64,000 bases of DNA from Schizochytrium sp. TIO01 (lineage: Eukaryota; Sar; Bigyra; Thraustochytrida; Thraustochytriidae). The notes beneath the pieces were generated by a model, which saw nothing but the letters and a program-made list of their open reading frames with translations, did no database searches and was not told the origin of the DNA. The translations under genes were made by a program, and so were the position numbers. The first letter of the stretch is position 1. Each line of letters opens with the position of its first letter. The stretch spans positions 146,501 to 210,500 of the forward strand of contig SMSO01000032.1 in NCBI GenBank assembly GCA_004764695.1, read 5' to 3'. Of this stretch, positions 50,618 to 60,713 are shown one piece after another.

Positions 50618-53368
50618 CTAGCAACGCTCGAAGATCTTGTAAAGCTTCTCAAGAGCTGCGACCTTACGAAAGACTCCGGCTTCTGGACGCGCATGATCCT
50701 CACTTGGCATTAGCTTTTTCATATGAGGCATGATAATGTTTTTGAAAATATATCTTCGATCAGTTCTGTCATGTCTCCAGGCATCTGATTCATTGAATGT
50801 ACGCCTCTGGTCTTCAGACAATGGACCAATATCGCTATAATACAGAGCAATCTCCTCAGCTAAGGTTGCAAAACATCCACGTTCATCGTACCACTCCACG
50901 CTCTCAACGATGCGTAGTAGAAATACCGGAAGCGAAACGGCACGCGGCACATGGCCGGGTAAGACCTCTGGTAACGAACGAAGGGTCTTTGATTCGGCAT
51001 CAATATGAATGCGAAAGTATTCCTCCAACATACTGGCGCGCTCTACTAAGAAATTTGCCAAATGGGAAGGATCAGGGGACTTGCCAACACTCTCCATTCC
51101 ATTTGCTCGGCTTGACAAATGGCGTTTGTGTCGTGCTTGTAAAGCGATCCGAAGAGCTTCTTCAAGGTTCACAGGCTGGTCTAGCACGATTCTTTCAAAT
51201 TGGCCAAAATCTCGAAGCACCTGCTGGTAAAACAGTTCCTGAGTTAATTGAGCAATATCCAGGATGTACAAACCTGTGTTAACTTGCACCAAACAAAGGT
51301 TTTCGTCAACCCATCCCACAAAAACAAGGGTTTTCAACATTTTAGTCATTGCATCATGTTTTCTACCTTCAAACTCGTTCACCAAACCTCGCACACTTGC
51401 GAGAGTAAGTGCTTCTTCTGTCATGTTGTCATCAAACTTATACGAGGGTCGAATTCGGCTGTTTGGCTCTGGAGGAGTATCAATTGAATCTGTAGACGCA
51501 GCAGCAAGAGCAAACGTCGGTGGGTCGATTCCGTTGAGGCTACGACGAGAAGTTGTGGTGACAATCTTTTTCTGCGAGCTGCCCCCCTGGCTGAGAAATG
51601 CATCGAGACCTTTTGCACGATGGTCTGTTCTGACTAATTTCTCAGGCCGGTACGCAGGTTTTTTCTGCATCTGTGATGCCGATGTCATTCGCGATACTCC
51701 ACTGACTTGACTTGCTGTATCGGATAGTCTTCGCTTCAGCATTGACTTGCGTGGCGTACTTAGAGGGTCATTGTTATTGCGTTTAGAGTTTTCTTCAAAG
51801 TCCTCGTCATCATCATTAACGCAATCTTCCTGAGCTAAAGACGTCGGCACATTGTTGTTTCGTTCTGCATCATTCTCGTTCACAGCAACATTAGAAACGG
51901 GAACGTCTTCATTTGACTGACCTCGCATGGATCTTGCATCGCTATTGGCATCTTCATTTCCGGCGGATATCTGGCTTTGAGCTCTTTGCATTCCGACTGA
52001 CATTTTGCTAGAACCAGGTGCATCTCCGTCTTCGCAATTGATTTGGCTGGACTGCGAAGATGCCACGTGGAGAGTTTGTTGCGTGTAGAAAACACGAGAA
52101 CTGTTCGCGTTGGCGAGTTTGTCACGGATCCCCTGAACAATACGCCCCACAACAAGGTCCTCATCAAGAAAGTGAACTTCGCGCTTTGTTGGATGAACAT
52201 TTACGTCAATGCGCTGAGGCGGAAGCTCAATAGATAAATAGACAAACGGGTACGTGCCTTTCGGTAGATATTCGTTGTAAACACCTTCAATAGCCCGCTT
52301 TAGGCTTGAACACTGTACGAGGCGGTGGTTAATGAAGAAGATATAAGTACTCTTTTTCTTATTGTAGTTCGCGTTGGACACATACCCAGAGTAAGACCAG
52401 CATGGCTCATTACTTGATTCTTCACCATCGTTTATTGCGTCCACAGGAAAGGTATCATCCGCATCATCCTGGGAGTCTACCGTGGTGAGGCGAGGTAAAT
52501 CACCTTTACATTCTTCTTGAATCGGCACCACTTCTTGCGCTACAAAAGATCCGTATACTGTGCGAATGTTGTCGAGCTTTGAATCTACTTCGCGCGTATG
52601 CAAATCAGGTGTAGAGCTTGCAGACTTCCTGCATACAAAGCCCACGCCACGATACACAGCTTTTTGCTGTTGCTGCTGTTGCTGCAGTTGTTGTGCCTCA
52701 AGATTCTTTTGCTTTTCTTCCTCAGTGAGACCTTTGTGAATGGCATATTTGGACACCACGTCCAAGATTCGAGCATACTCATCAGCAGCATTGCGCAATG
52801 CACGTTTGCGGGCAGGAACATTAAAAAAGAGGTCATCTACCGCAATCGTAGTGCCCACCGTGCCTGCCATGGGCCTTGGTGCTGCCTTCTTACCAGGCCC
52901 TGGTGGTACAATTTTGCCATCTCCATAGGTTGCACGATACGCTACAGGCTGTTCTGCAGTCTTAGACGTGATTGTCACGCGTGATACATGGGAGATACTG
53001 GCGAGGGCTTCTCCACGGAACCCATATGTGCCTATCTGCTCGAGGTCTTCAAACTCTTTAAGCTTGCTTGTGTAAAACCTTTCGCAAACTACCGCGAGGT
53101 CAGCGTACCTGATGCCCTTGCCATTATCTTGAATTGAGAGTTGTTTGAGGCCTCCTGAGTTTGCCGTAACCTTAATTGAGGTAGAGCCAGCATCAATGGA
53201 GTTTTCCAGCATCTCTTTCACAGCTGAAACAGGTCTGTGAATGACCTCTCCTGCAGCAATTCGGTTCACGACTTCATCACTTAATCTCGAAATTGTTGTT
53301 TGTTTGGAAGGGTCCTCGTTGGCATCTGCTTGAGAAGAGTTCCCTGCTGCTCCGGCGTGGCTCATCAT
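50618..53368 (-). CDS. MLH1: DNA mismatch repair protein MLH1
   Basis: A 916-residue MutL homologue; with PMS1/PMS2 or MLH3 partners it couples mismatch recognition by MutS proteins to strand removal, and acts in meiotic crossing over. The GHKL ATPase shows SRLSDEVVNRIAAGEV, then KEMLENSIDA with catalytic Glu52 and Mg-binding Asn56, QDNGKGI, and TYGFRGEALASISHV. A poly-Gln stretch sits inside the N-terminal region. A long acidic, Asn/Ser-rich linker (roughly residues 430-600) precedes the dimerisation domain, and the protein ends in the MLH1-specific FERC, whose last cysteine completes the partner's nuclease site in known structures. It is longer than human MLH1 (756) mainly because of the linker and poly-Gln. 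The frame is open eight codons upstream, but the first ATG is at 53368. Confidence 0.95.
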   Translation of the reverse strand: MMSHAGAAGNSSQADANEDPSKQTTISRLSDEVVNRIAAGEVIHRPVSAVKEMLENSIDAGSTSIKVTANSGGLKQLSIQDNGKGIRYADLAVVCERFYTSKLKEFEDLEQIGTYGFRGEALASISHVSRVTITSKTAEQPVAYRATYGDGKIVPPGPGKKAAPRPMAGTVGTTIAVDDLFFNVPARKRALRNAADEYARILDVVSKYAIHKGLTEEEKQKNLEAQQLQQQQQQQKAVYRGVGFVCRKSASSTPDLHTREVDSKLDNIRTVYGSFVAQEVVPIQEECKGDLPRLTTVDSQDDADDTFPVDAINDGEESSNEPCWSYSGYVSNANYNKKKSTYIFFINHRLVQCSSLKRAIEGVYNEYLPKGTYPFVYLSIELPPQRIDVNVHPTKREVHFLDEDLVVGRIVQGIRDKLANANSSRVFYTQQTLHVASSQSSQINCEDGDAPGSSKMSVGMQRAQSQISAGNEDANSDARSMRGQSNEDVPVSNVAVNENDAERNNNVPTSLAQEDCVNDDDEDFEENSKRNNNDPLSTPRKSMLKRRLSDTASQVSGVSRMTSASQMQKKPAYRPEKLVRTDHRAKGLDAFLSQGGSSQKKIVTTTSRRSLNGIDPPTFALAAASTDSIDTPPEPNSRIRPSYKFDDNMTEEALTLASVRGLVNEFEGRKHDAMTKMLKTLVFVGWVDENLCLVQVNTGLYILDIAQLTQELFYQQVLRDFGQFERIVLDQPVNLEEALRIALQARHKRHLSSRANGMESVGKSPDPSHLANFLVERASMLEEYFRIHIDAESKTLRSLPEVLPGHVPRAVSLPVFLLRIVESVEWYDERGCFATLAEEIALYYSDIGPLSEDQRRTFNESDAWRHDRTDRRYIFKNIIMPHMKKLMPSEDHARPEAGVFRKVAALEKLYKIFERC

Positions 53369-54266
53369 GGCGCTTGCGAAAAGCAATAACACCCAAGCCG
53401 TTCAAAACTTGGTTGAACGAACTAAAATAGAACAAAGACGTACCAGTTGCCTTCGCTTATACTCTTCTTCGATGTCTCGCTTGACGCTTGCGTGTCGTCT
53501 GCTGTGGAGAACGAGCTCTTCTCCTGATTTAGGTCAGGTCGGTGGTCGTTGAGTTGCGCTTTTGTTGTTCAAAATATTTATAAAATATTTATTTTATAAA
53601 ATGTTCTTTCAAACAGAGAGTTTTTCTTCTCTTCATTTTCCCGTCGCTTCTTTGTCTTCTGACTTTCAAGTTTGTGCTGTAATGGAGGCTTCTTCTTATG
53701 TGCGGTGGATTATTCGCCGAGATAAAATGTAGGTGGAATCATCAATGACATCATGGCTGGTAAAAAGGGGAACTTCAGAAATGGAAATCTTGATTCAGAA
53801 GATAGTGGTTACCGTCATGGAGAGGTACATTATCGTACAGAGAAGCAGCAGAAATCATGTGACATAGTATAGTGTGCTCGCGCCTCCAATGACTCATGCG
53901 GAGTAACTAGTTTATCTTAAGTTTTTGTTTTGTCTGGAAGAGATTCTTGAATTTTCAGCTACCGAAGACTCCGTCGCATTCAAGCTTCACAATTCTATGT
54001 GGAGTGTAACAAAACTCAAAATTCATGAATGTCGAAGTACTGGGTAGCTCAGTTTCTTTTAAAAAGACGATATACAATTAAAGCAGTCGTAAATTCACAC
54101 AGGTATCATCGTGTAGTTTGGTTGTAGCGAAAGAAAAAAAATATTACGAATAATACGTGAATGGCACACTAGATTGCTAACTAGAAAAATACGAACGTTG
54201 CCATGAGCAAAGCTATGGCAGAGTGAGGAAGGGACCTCCCTGGATAATGCTAGAGGTAACATAAGT
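53369..54266. other. intergenic region between MLH1 and the succinyl-CoA ligase-like gene
   Basis: About 900 bp between the MLH1 start and the stop of the upstream minus-strand gene; it should hold the MLH1 promoter. No supportable gene or repeat is seen. Confidence 0.5.
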
Positions 54267-55847
54267 TTACTGATGAGAAGCAGCAGGTGTAGAACTGAGG
54301 CGGATGAGCTCCTCAGCAACACGCTCGACGGCATGCTCAAGGTCATCAGCAGGCAATTCGAGCACGGGGCTTTCCTCCAGCAAGCGGTCGCTTTCCTCCA
54401 CATTAGTACCAACAATACGAACAACCACGGGCAGATCAAAGTAGCATTCATTGTCAGCCTCAATAATGCCCCGCGCAACAGCATCGCAAGGTGTAGAGCC
54501 ACCAAAAATGTTTAAGAGAAGCACCTTGACTTGAGGGTCATTGCGCAAAATACGAATCGCAGTTGCCACAGCCTCCTCAGGATCAACATTGGGGCTGCCG
54601 ACATTAACAATAGGACCGGAAGAAATCCCTGCGTTTGCCAGCATATCCATGGTAGCCATGGCCAAACCAGCACCGTTCACAATGCAGCCAACAGGACCCT
54701 GAAGAGGAATGAATCCCAAACCCGCTTCACGAGCTTGCTGATTTCCCAGATGCACATCATCAGGGTCGTATGCTTTGGAGGCAAGTTCGCGCTGGCGATC
54801 GAGTGCATAATCATCAAGAATCAGAGTGACCTCGGAGCATGTGACTTCTTGGCGACCTCGTGAGGCGTCAATCGCAGCACGTGCCTCCACCTCAGCCAGG
54901 CTCGAGGTCTCAAGCCGCACAGCATCAGAACCAATGAACATGGCGTAGAGGTTTTCCAGCTGAGACTGTGCGCTTGCTTGGTTGTTTGTTTGAAAGCCCA
55001 TGCGACTCACGATACTCGAGAGCTGTGCTTCGCTTGGACCGTAGACAATATCAATGGTGTCCTGTACACGAGGTGGTTGGACCTCGGGATCCTCATCCTC
55101 GCGCTTGATGCGTTGCCCGCACAGAACCGGTCCACGTCGTCCGACCTCAAGCGAGATTGATACGCGATATTGTTGCACGGGTTTAACGACCTCTTCCACG
55201 GTCACTGTGATCTTAGGTTCCTGAGACTCAGTTTGGGTCTCTTCCTTGTCCATCTCCGGTTTGGAGTCTGTGCTTGATGTTTGTGTTTCGTTTTGAGGTT
55301 CCTCAGGGGTCCGTGATGTTGATTCTGAGTTTGCTGTATTTGTAGCCTCTTGGTTTTCTTGCCCAAGGTCAAGATTTACAGTTTGCGTTTGTTGACCTTC
55401 TGTAGCCTCACGGGTTCCGGCATTTCTGGCCTCCTGCTGACGCTCGTGTTGACGCTCAGCCTCCTCAGACTCCCTCCCAAACCATTCCCTGAGCACCTGT
55501 CCAATGATCTTGGTGTCGCTGCTTTCGACGGGGTCTTTTCCGTTGCTGCTAACGCGGAATGTAGCAGCAGAGTTTTCGGCACGAATCTCGTCCACGAAGG
55601 ATTGTGCTTTATCGCAGTCCTCGAAGTCCGCGATTTTAGGCACGTTGATGACGTACCTCTCCATGAACTCGCGGCTCGTCCGTCCGCTGATCTGAAGGCC
55701 CCGAACTTGGCCTATGGAGTTCGCAAATGCCTTCGAGGTCATGGTTTTCGAGGCTCTCCTAGGCATCATAACAGCTGCCCGCTGTCCGGACGCCATGGCG
55801 GACCGCCACGCCGCCGAAGCAGCCGAGGCTGCGCCTGCCAGCGTCAT
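54267..55847 (-). CDS. succinyl-CoA ligase beta-like mitochondrial protein lacking key catalytic motifs
   Basis: A 526-residue protein. Residues 1 to about 50 are rich in Ala, Ser, Arg and Met without acids, a good mitochondrial presequence. The start of the family fold follows (SREFMERYVINVP, 58-70). The C-terminal ligase domain is clear: GPVGCIVNGAGLAMATMDML (384-403), VLLLNIFGG (442-450) and LPVVVRIVGTN. However, the ATP-grasp half is broken up: the GGRGKG nucleotide loop is absent and about 95 residues of Gln/Glu/Thr/Ser-rich sequence (about 125-215) are inserted; the magnesium motif EINP is ETSS (313-316); the MDAK-type motif is LDDY; and DVGGGA is NVGSPN (415-420). Typical beta subunits are about 400-460 residues. 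It is most likely a paralogue that has lost synthetase activity, perhaps a structural or regulatory partner. A true subunit must then be encoded elsewhere. Confidence 0.85.
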   Translation of the reverse strand: MTLAGAASAASAAWRSAMASGQRAAVMMPRRASKTMTSKAFANSIGQVRGLQISGRTSREFMERYVINVPKIADFEDCDKAQSFVDEIRAENSAATFRVSSNGKDPVESSDTKIIGQVLREWFGRESEEAERQHERQQEARNAGTREATEGQQTQTVNLDLGQENQEATNTANSESTSRTPEEPQNETQTSSTDSKPEMDKEETQTESQEPKITVTVEEVVKPVQQYRVSISLEVGRRGPVLCGQRIKREDEDPEVQPPRVQDTIDIVYGPSEAQLSSIVSRMGFQTNNQASAQSQLENLYAMFIGSDAVRLETSSLAEVEARAAIDASRGRQEVTCSEVTLILDDYALDRQRELASKAYDPDDVHLGNQQAREAGLGFIPLQGPVGCIVNGAGLAMATMDMLANAGISSGPIVNVGSPNVDPEEAVATAIRILRNDPQVKVLLLNIFGGSTPCDAVARGIIEADNECYFDLPVVVRIVGTNVEESDRLLEESPVLELPADDLEHAVERVAEELIRLSSTPAASHQ

Positions 55848-56010
55848 GCTCCGTGCGAGTTTCCTCAGGCGACCCTGCCAGATTCGAACCTGCTCGTTTC
55901 CCTGCCGGCGACTCCGCTCGCGCCAGCGATCCCCTTTCGAATTGGCGTTTTGATCGTGGGATTGTGTACTAATCGATTTCCCTACTCATGAAATTGCATC
56001 ATTTCCATCA

Positions 56011-56082
56011 TTCCCTTTTTTCTCTTTTCTTTTCTTTTCCTTTTTCTCTTTTCTTTTTTTCTCTTTTCTTTTCTTTTCTTTC
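56011..56082 (+). repeat. 72-nt pure pyrimidine tract
   Basis: Unbroken C/T sequence, mainly TTTTC units, about 165 bp upstream of the succinyl-CoA ligase-like start. On that gene's sense strand it is a purine tract. Position suggests promoter or leader; function is not shown. Confidence 0.85.
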
Positions 56083-56529
56083 AAGTTCCTTCTTCTTTTC
56101 CAATCCAGCTAGATAGTACCTACCTATTATACTAAGCAACCAACTAACTAACCAACTAACTAACTAATTCTTTAGTTCGAGTCCGCTTTTCTTTCTTTCT
56201 CTCTTTCTTTCTTCCCTCTCACAAATTCTTAGCTACATAGCGCATTTGCATAGTAGGTACTAGCTAGGTACCTACTAAACAGGAGCACTAAACAAACAGG
56301 CAAATCATTCGTCACTCTTAGTCAAGTCAACCAAATCATTCAGTTCGCTTTACATTGTAAAACATCGGCATTAATCACGACTGCTCAACAAATCAATCCC
56401 AAAACCAAACCTCCAACATACTTAGCCAATCCAAACCAATCCAATCCAACCAACAATCCAAACCAATCCAAACCAATCCAAACCAAACCAATCCAAAAGA
56501 AAACAAAAGAAAGCAAACCAAAAGAAAGC

Positions 56530-56604
56530 AAAACAAAACAAAACAAAACAAAACAAAACAAAACAAAACAAAACAAAACAAAACAAAACAAAACAAAACA
56601 AAAC
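56530..56604 (+). repeat. (AAAAC)15 microsatellite
   Basis: Fifteen perfect pentamers, 75 bp, after a diverged stretch of AATCCAAACC-like decamers (about 56440-56500). A period of five keeps several frames open, so the hydrophobic frames here are artefacts of the repeat. Confidence 0.95.
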
Positions 56605-56790
56605 AAAAGAGAGCTCCTTCCATCCCTCTTTTTCCTTTTCTGCCATCGTGCTCGCATTTCTGCATTCATTCTTCCTGGCGCCGCACCTTCGTGCTGGCTG
56701 GAGCTGCGTTTCGTCTCCGGGCCTTCGCTCTCCTCTGCTCGAGCCGTGGCCTTCGCTTGGCCTTTCCACCGCCCTCCTTCGACGGAGTCG

Positions 56791-56839
56791 ATCGCTCAAT
56801 CAATCAATCGCTCAATCACTCAATCGCTCAATCAATCGC
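56791..56839 (+). repeat. TCAATCAATCGC-type tandem repeat
   Basis: Mixed CAAT and CGCTCAAT units over about 49 bp. Confidence 0.8.
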
Positions 56840-57185
56840 ACAGACAAACTCCGTCGCGGTCCTCGTCCACGAACATCAACCACGATGTGCTACAGTAAAC
56901 GGTAGCGGGATGCTATCTATCGGGCGCGCCATTCCATGACATCGTTGGCGAAGAGAGCAATCGCACGAGACAATTCTTTCTTCTGCGGAGAGCAAGCAGG
57001 CTGTGGAAACTGAGGCCTTGAATCGAGAAAGCGGACTGGCACGGAGCCGAGACTGCACCTCGGCTGCGCCTCCTCTGCCGCCAACGCCCCGCGCCGTCGT
57101 CTGCAGCTTTCTCCTGCTCGCGGGCGACTTCGAAGCAGCTTAGTTTGTTTGTCTCCAATTCCTCTTTTTAGCTGAGAAGAGCTTT

Positions 57186-57196
57186 TTCTTTCTTTA

Positions 57197-57252
<56 letters not shown>
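57186..57252 (+). repeat. 12-bp TTTCTTTCTTTG repeat
   Basis: Five to six copies of a pyrimidine-rich dodecamer with one G per unit. Confidence 0.85.
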
Positions 57253-57264
57253 GTTGTGGTGATA

Positions 57265-57288
57265 AATGAATGAATGAATGAATGAATG
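57265..57288 (+). repeat. (AATG)6 microsatellite
   Basis: Six copies of AATG. It is a close relative, on the opposite strand, of the ATTC arrays at 32.4 and 33.7 kb, and lies 13 bp from the dodecamer array. Confidence 0.9.
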
Positions 57289-58401
57289 AGTAAATTGCAG
57301 AAACAAGCCCATTTTTCTCGCACGCTGTTCGATCGCACGGGCATGGCCGCTGATATCACCGACGGTACAACTGGGTCTTCTCGAGGTCCCTCTTCGCAGC
57401 CTGCCGTGGCCCAGGTCCCGAGGCTCTCGGTGCCTTTGGCTGCAAATCTTGAAAAGAAGAAAGTCCCTGAATTTGCGGAGAGGCTCACGAATGAATTATG
57501 ATTATAAAAGTTTTTATAGTAATTATTATTATTATTTTATCTCTTTACAATTACAAAAACAAACAGATCAAAAGAATTAAACAAAGAAACAAAGAAACAA
57601 AGGAAGAACCATAAATAGGTCAATCAAATCATCGAATCGTCCAACGAGTCGGCATCATGTGCTTCGCATGGACCTGAAGTGTCTCTCTCTCTCGTTCTTC
57701 GGTTCTTCGCCTTCCCCATCACCCGCAAGCGACCTCGACCTCCTCCATCCCCCACCAGCGAGGCGTGTTCGTTGCTCTGGTTGTCGAGGTTGCCCAAGCT
57801 TTGTCATGCGCATCCTCCATGGCGGTCTCGCTTGCTTCCTCGCTCGCTCGCCCCGGCCTGCAGCGTCGCCAAACCTGCTGCTGGCACTGCCTCCGATGTC
57901 CAGCCGTGTCTCTGCAGCTCGCGAGTCTCCGCGTCGAGTTCGAGGCTACTGGAGACGGCGCGAGAATCGATGAGTTCTTAGATTTACAAGGACAGAACTG
58001 CACAATTAATGAGCAAAACAGCGGCCTGGACGGACTCTCTCTCGATCCCGTCGAGACGCCTCAAGGTTGAGGTTTCCGCTCCACCGGAGGAGAGTCAGCA
58101 TACCTGCGAGCGAGCCTGACGCTGCGACGGCTTTGGAGCCCGGGTCGTCGTGGGAGATCAGGATTCGCGATAGATAGTCAATATCGTCCGTCCATGAACT
58201 TGATTCGAGCGAGGTTTTCATTTCTACTGCTTTGTCTGTGTTAATGTGTGTACGTGTGTATTACAGTGCTAAAGCTCCAAATTTTTAATTTGATGTTTTT
58301 CAGTCTGAAAGAAAACACTTTCGAACTCAAGTTCTGTGTAACCTAAGGAAGAAGAACCTGGAGAAAGAAATGGTTGAAGAGCAGATGGAAAGCAAAGATG
58401 G

Positions 58402-58455
58402 CATTCATTGCACTCATTGCATTCATTGCATTCATTGCGTTCATTGCATTCATTA
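58402..58455 (+). repeat. 9-bp CATTCATTG repeat, six copies
   Basis: Six 9-bp units with few changes. The period is a multiple of three, and the minus strand reads a repeated Asn-Glu-Cys tripeptide, but the frame has no ATG. Confidence 0.9.
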
Positions 58456-58739
58456 CATTCGTTTCCTCGGATTGGCTGAAAGAGCAAAGCTTTCACCGCG
58501 GGACACGATCACTCGCTCGCAATGAGTAACCGAGAAGCTCCACGCGAGGAACGCGCAGCAGGGCAGGCCCAAGAAAGCTGCAGGAGCCTTCTCCCAGCAC
58601 CTGCGCGAGGAACAAGTCTGTGGAGCCGAGATGAATCGAGTTCGCAAAATGAATGAATGAATGATTGCTTTTCCTTTTACACTCGTTCAGAATCCACGCA
58701 CCTCAAGCAAAACGTCTGCACAGTACAAAACTCGTTCAA

Positions 58740-59680
58740 ACGTGAGTGACCCTCTTCAAGTCGAACTCGAGCCCAAGCCCAACAAAGATCTTCGGGCCGC
58801 CACGAGATTGCCGCAGACTTGGCCAATGGGCATCTCCAGCGCAGGCACGCTCACCTTCACAGTTGCCGCCAACCAGCAGAAGCACGATCGTCGCCCGTGC
58901 TGCATATGGACGCCATCGAGATCACGATGGCCATGCCTGCCCGAATCAGATTGGATCTCTCGACGGCTCGTTGGACCCTCGCCAAGAAGCGCAGCACGAA
59001 GCTTTGCCTGAACCAGGGTGCCACAAGTACGGACGCACAAGTTCTTCGGGTTTCTTCCTGTGAATCTTGTCAACGCCAAGGATGCCGAGATTGGTCGAGA
59101 GTTGCTTAGTTCATCACGTCACGCCCAGCGAGGAGACCGCCATCGCTGCCAAGCCTTGCACCCTCGCCGCCAAGCCCCGCCGCGATGCCGCGACGCTGGT
59201 CGCTACGACGAGCGCAAGCGCTACCGACGATCGACCGTGCACAGTGCCCAGGTGCCGGATCGGGACCCACTCAATGATAGACCGCAAAGCTTCTCGAGAC
59301 CCTCGTCAACATCGTGGTCTCGCTGCTGCGACACGAGCGTGCTTTGCCAGCAGCTGTATGTCTGTCTGTACCCAGCAGGCCTCGAGAACGGCGTTGAAAA
59401 CGGCCTCGAGAGCTGCTTGCTGAATGGCAAGCGCAATTCCACGGTCTCGTGGTAGATCTCCGGAGACGCCGCCGGAATGCTTGTCCCCGCCGTCCAAAGT
59501 CGGCCTCCAAGCCGTGCTCGAGTTCGAGTTGAAGAAAGCGCTTCCTTCGTCCTTTCGATTCACCGTGGACTGCGATTGCCGCTGGCGCCGAACCCGCCAG
59601 AGTTGGCAGTCTACCGCCCCGAGAACGGCGCCATCTTGGAAAGGAAGACACGGCAAAGTTCCGCATCGTGACCATGAATT
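58740..59680 (+). pseudogene. possible decayed gene with codon-like stretches in shifting frames
   Basis: Successive plus-strand stretches of 30-50 codons look protein-like in composition but lie in different frames: about 58740-58900 (reading SDPLQVELEPKPNKDLRAAT), 58910-59050 (AIEITMAMPARIRLDL), 59120-59230 (ETAIAAKPCTLAAKPRRDA) and 59540-59660 (LAPNPPELAVYRPENGAI). No family is recognised, and GC-rich DNA alone can give such frames. An unrecognised spliced gene is the alternative. Confidence 0.2.
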
Positions 59681-59909
59681 ATATTTGTTATCACAGCCAG
59701 GTAACAGGTTTGCCTGAGTGCTTCATGTCGAGCGGCGAGGCTGCGCGCTTGAGCAGCAACGGCGCCTTGGACATCGCGGTGAACCTGTCCAATCGATTGA
59801 GACCGCCGCTTCGGAGTTGTGGGCTTTGCAGGAGATTCTGATCGACCTGGCAAAACGATCTCCCTTCGCCATCTCTCGATGAGCGAGTGAGTGACAGTTT
59901 ATGCGTCGC

Positions 59910-59910
<1 letters not shown>

Positions 59911-59943
<33 letters not shown>
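59911..59943 (+). repeat. (TAGT)8 microsatellite
   Basis: Eight copies of TAGT directly after a GC-rich patch. Confidence 0.95.
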
Positions 59944-60144
59944 CGCTTGCTTCATGGCAGCTGCGGTGGCCGCGGGTCTTCAAGTCGTGGGGGTCTCCGT
60001 CTACCTGAGATCGTGAGAACGTAGGTAGCGAGCGCATCGACACAGAAGCGGAGATTGAAGCAGTCGATTCCTTAGTACCTTAGCTATTCTGTGGTACTGT
60101 TAATTAGGCAGTAGAAGTTTGTATTTTAATTCTAATTTTAATTT

Positions 60145-60183
60145 TAGTTTTAGTTTTAGTTTCAGTTTTAGTTTTAGTTTTAG
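60145..60183 (+). repeat. (AGTTTT)n hexamer repeat
   Basis: Six to seven units of AGTTTT with one substitution. It resembles no known telomere unit (TTAGGG or TTTAGGG) closely enough to be telomeric. Confidence 0.85.
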
Positions 60184-60713
60184 TTTTTTTTTGTTTGTAA
60201 CATACAATCAATAAAGGACAAAGGAGGCTCCGCATGCATTACCTGCAAAGCGACTATGAAGTTGAGGCGACATCTTCGATTTATGAAAAAAGCGCCCCAG
60301 CTGTGGCACAAGGTCTGCAGGCGAGCCCGTGGCTGGCATCCCAGGTCACAGTTAACGGAGCCTCTGCGGCTGGTACGAAGTCTTCAGTTTCATCGCGGAC
60401 AAGGCACGATGGATGACCCTCGTGAGTGTGCACAACCAAGAAGTTGGATGATATCTTAGAAGCGACTGTAATTACGCCCCTATGAACGGCTAAGGGTTTG
60501 CTAAGACGGGCACGTGCCCAACTGGACTTCACGTTTTCATGGTTTCTGATACTCTGGCCCGGTCCCTACATCAGCGACACCAAGAATGGCCTGTGAACAG
60601 TAGTACCATGACCTCGAACTGAAAGCTGCGCTGGTAGCAGACAAGACGCACGCCCATTGTGCAGGCTTGACCTGTGGGTGACGTACTGTCAGGAAGCCTG
60701 AAGACGATTCACG

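Larger units (their letters stand above)
55848..60713. other. 4.9-kb microsatellite-rich region without recognisable gene
   Basis: Between two divergent starts lies DNA of the same style as 28.6-37.9 kb: many short tandem repeats and GC-rich patches with overlapping short frames on both strands. From about 58740 to 59680 codon-like stretches alternate between frames, listed separately as a possible gene relic. A 60-codon ATG frame at 60234-60416 is the only other modest candidate. No mobile-element protein is seen. Confidence 0.5.

Noticed and set aside
56385-56799. Overlapping hydrophobic minus-strand frames over the AAAAC repeat
   Set aside because: Three frames are open at once because the repeat lacks stops; the translated repeat is not a protein feature.
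58269-58496. Minus-strand frame with a repeated Asn-Glu-Cys tripeptide
   Set aside because: It has no ATG and exists only because a 9-bp microsatellite keeps frame.
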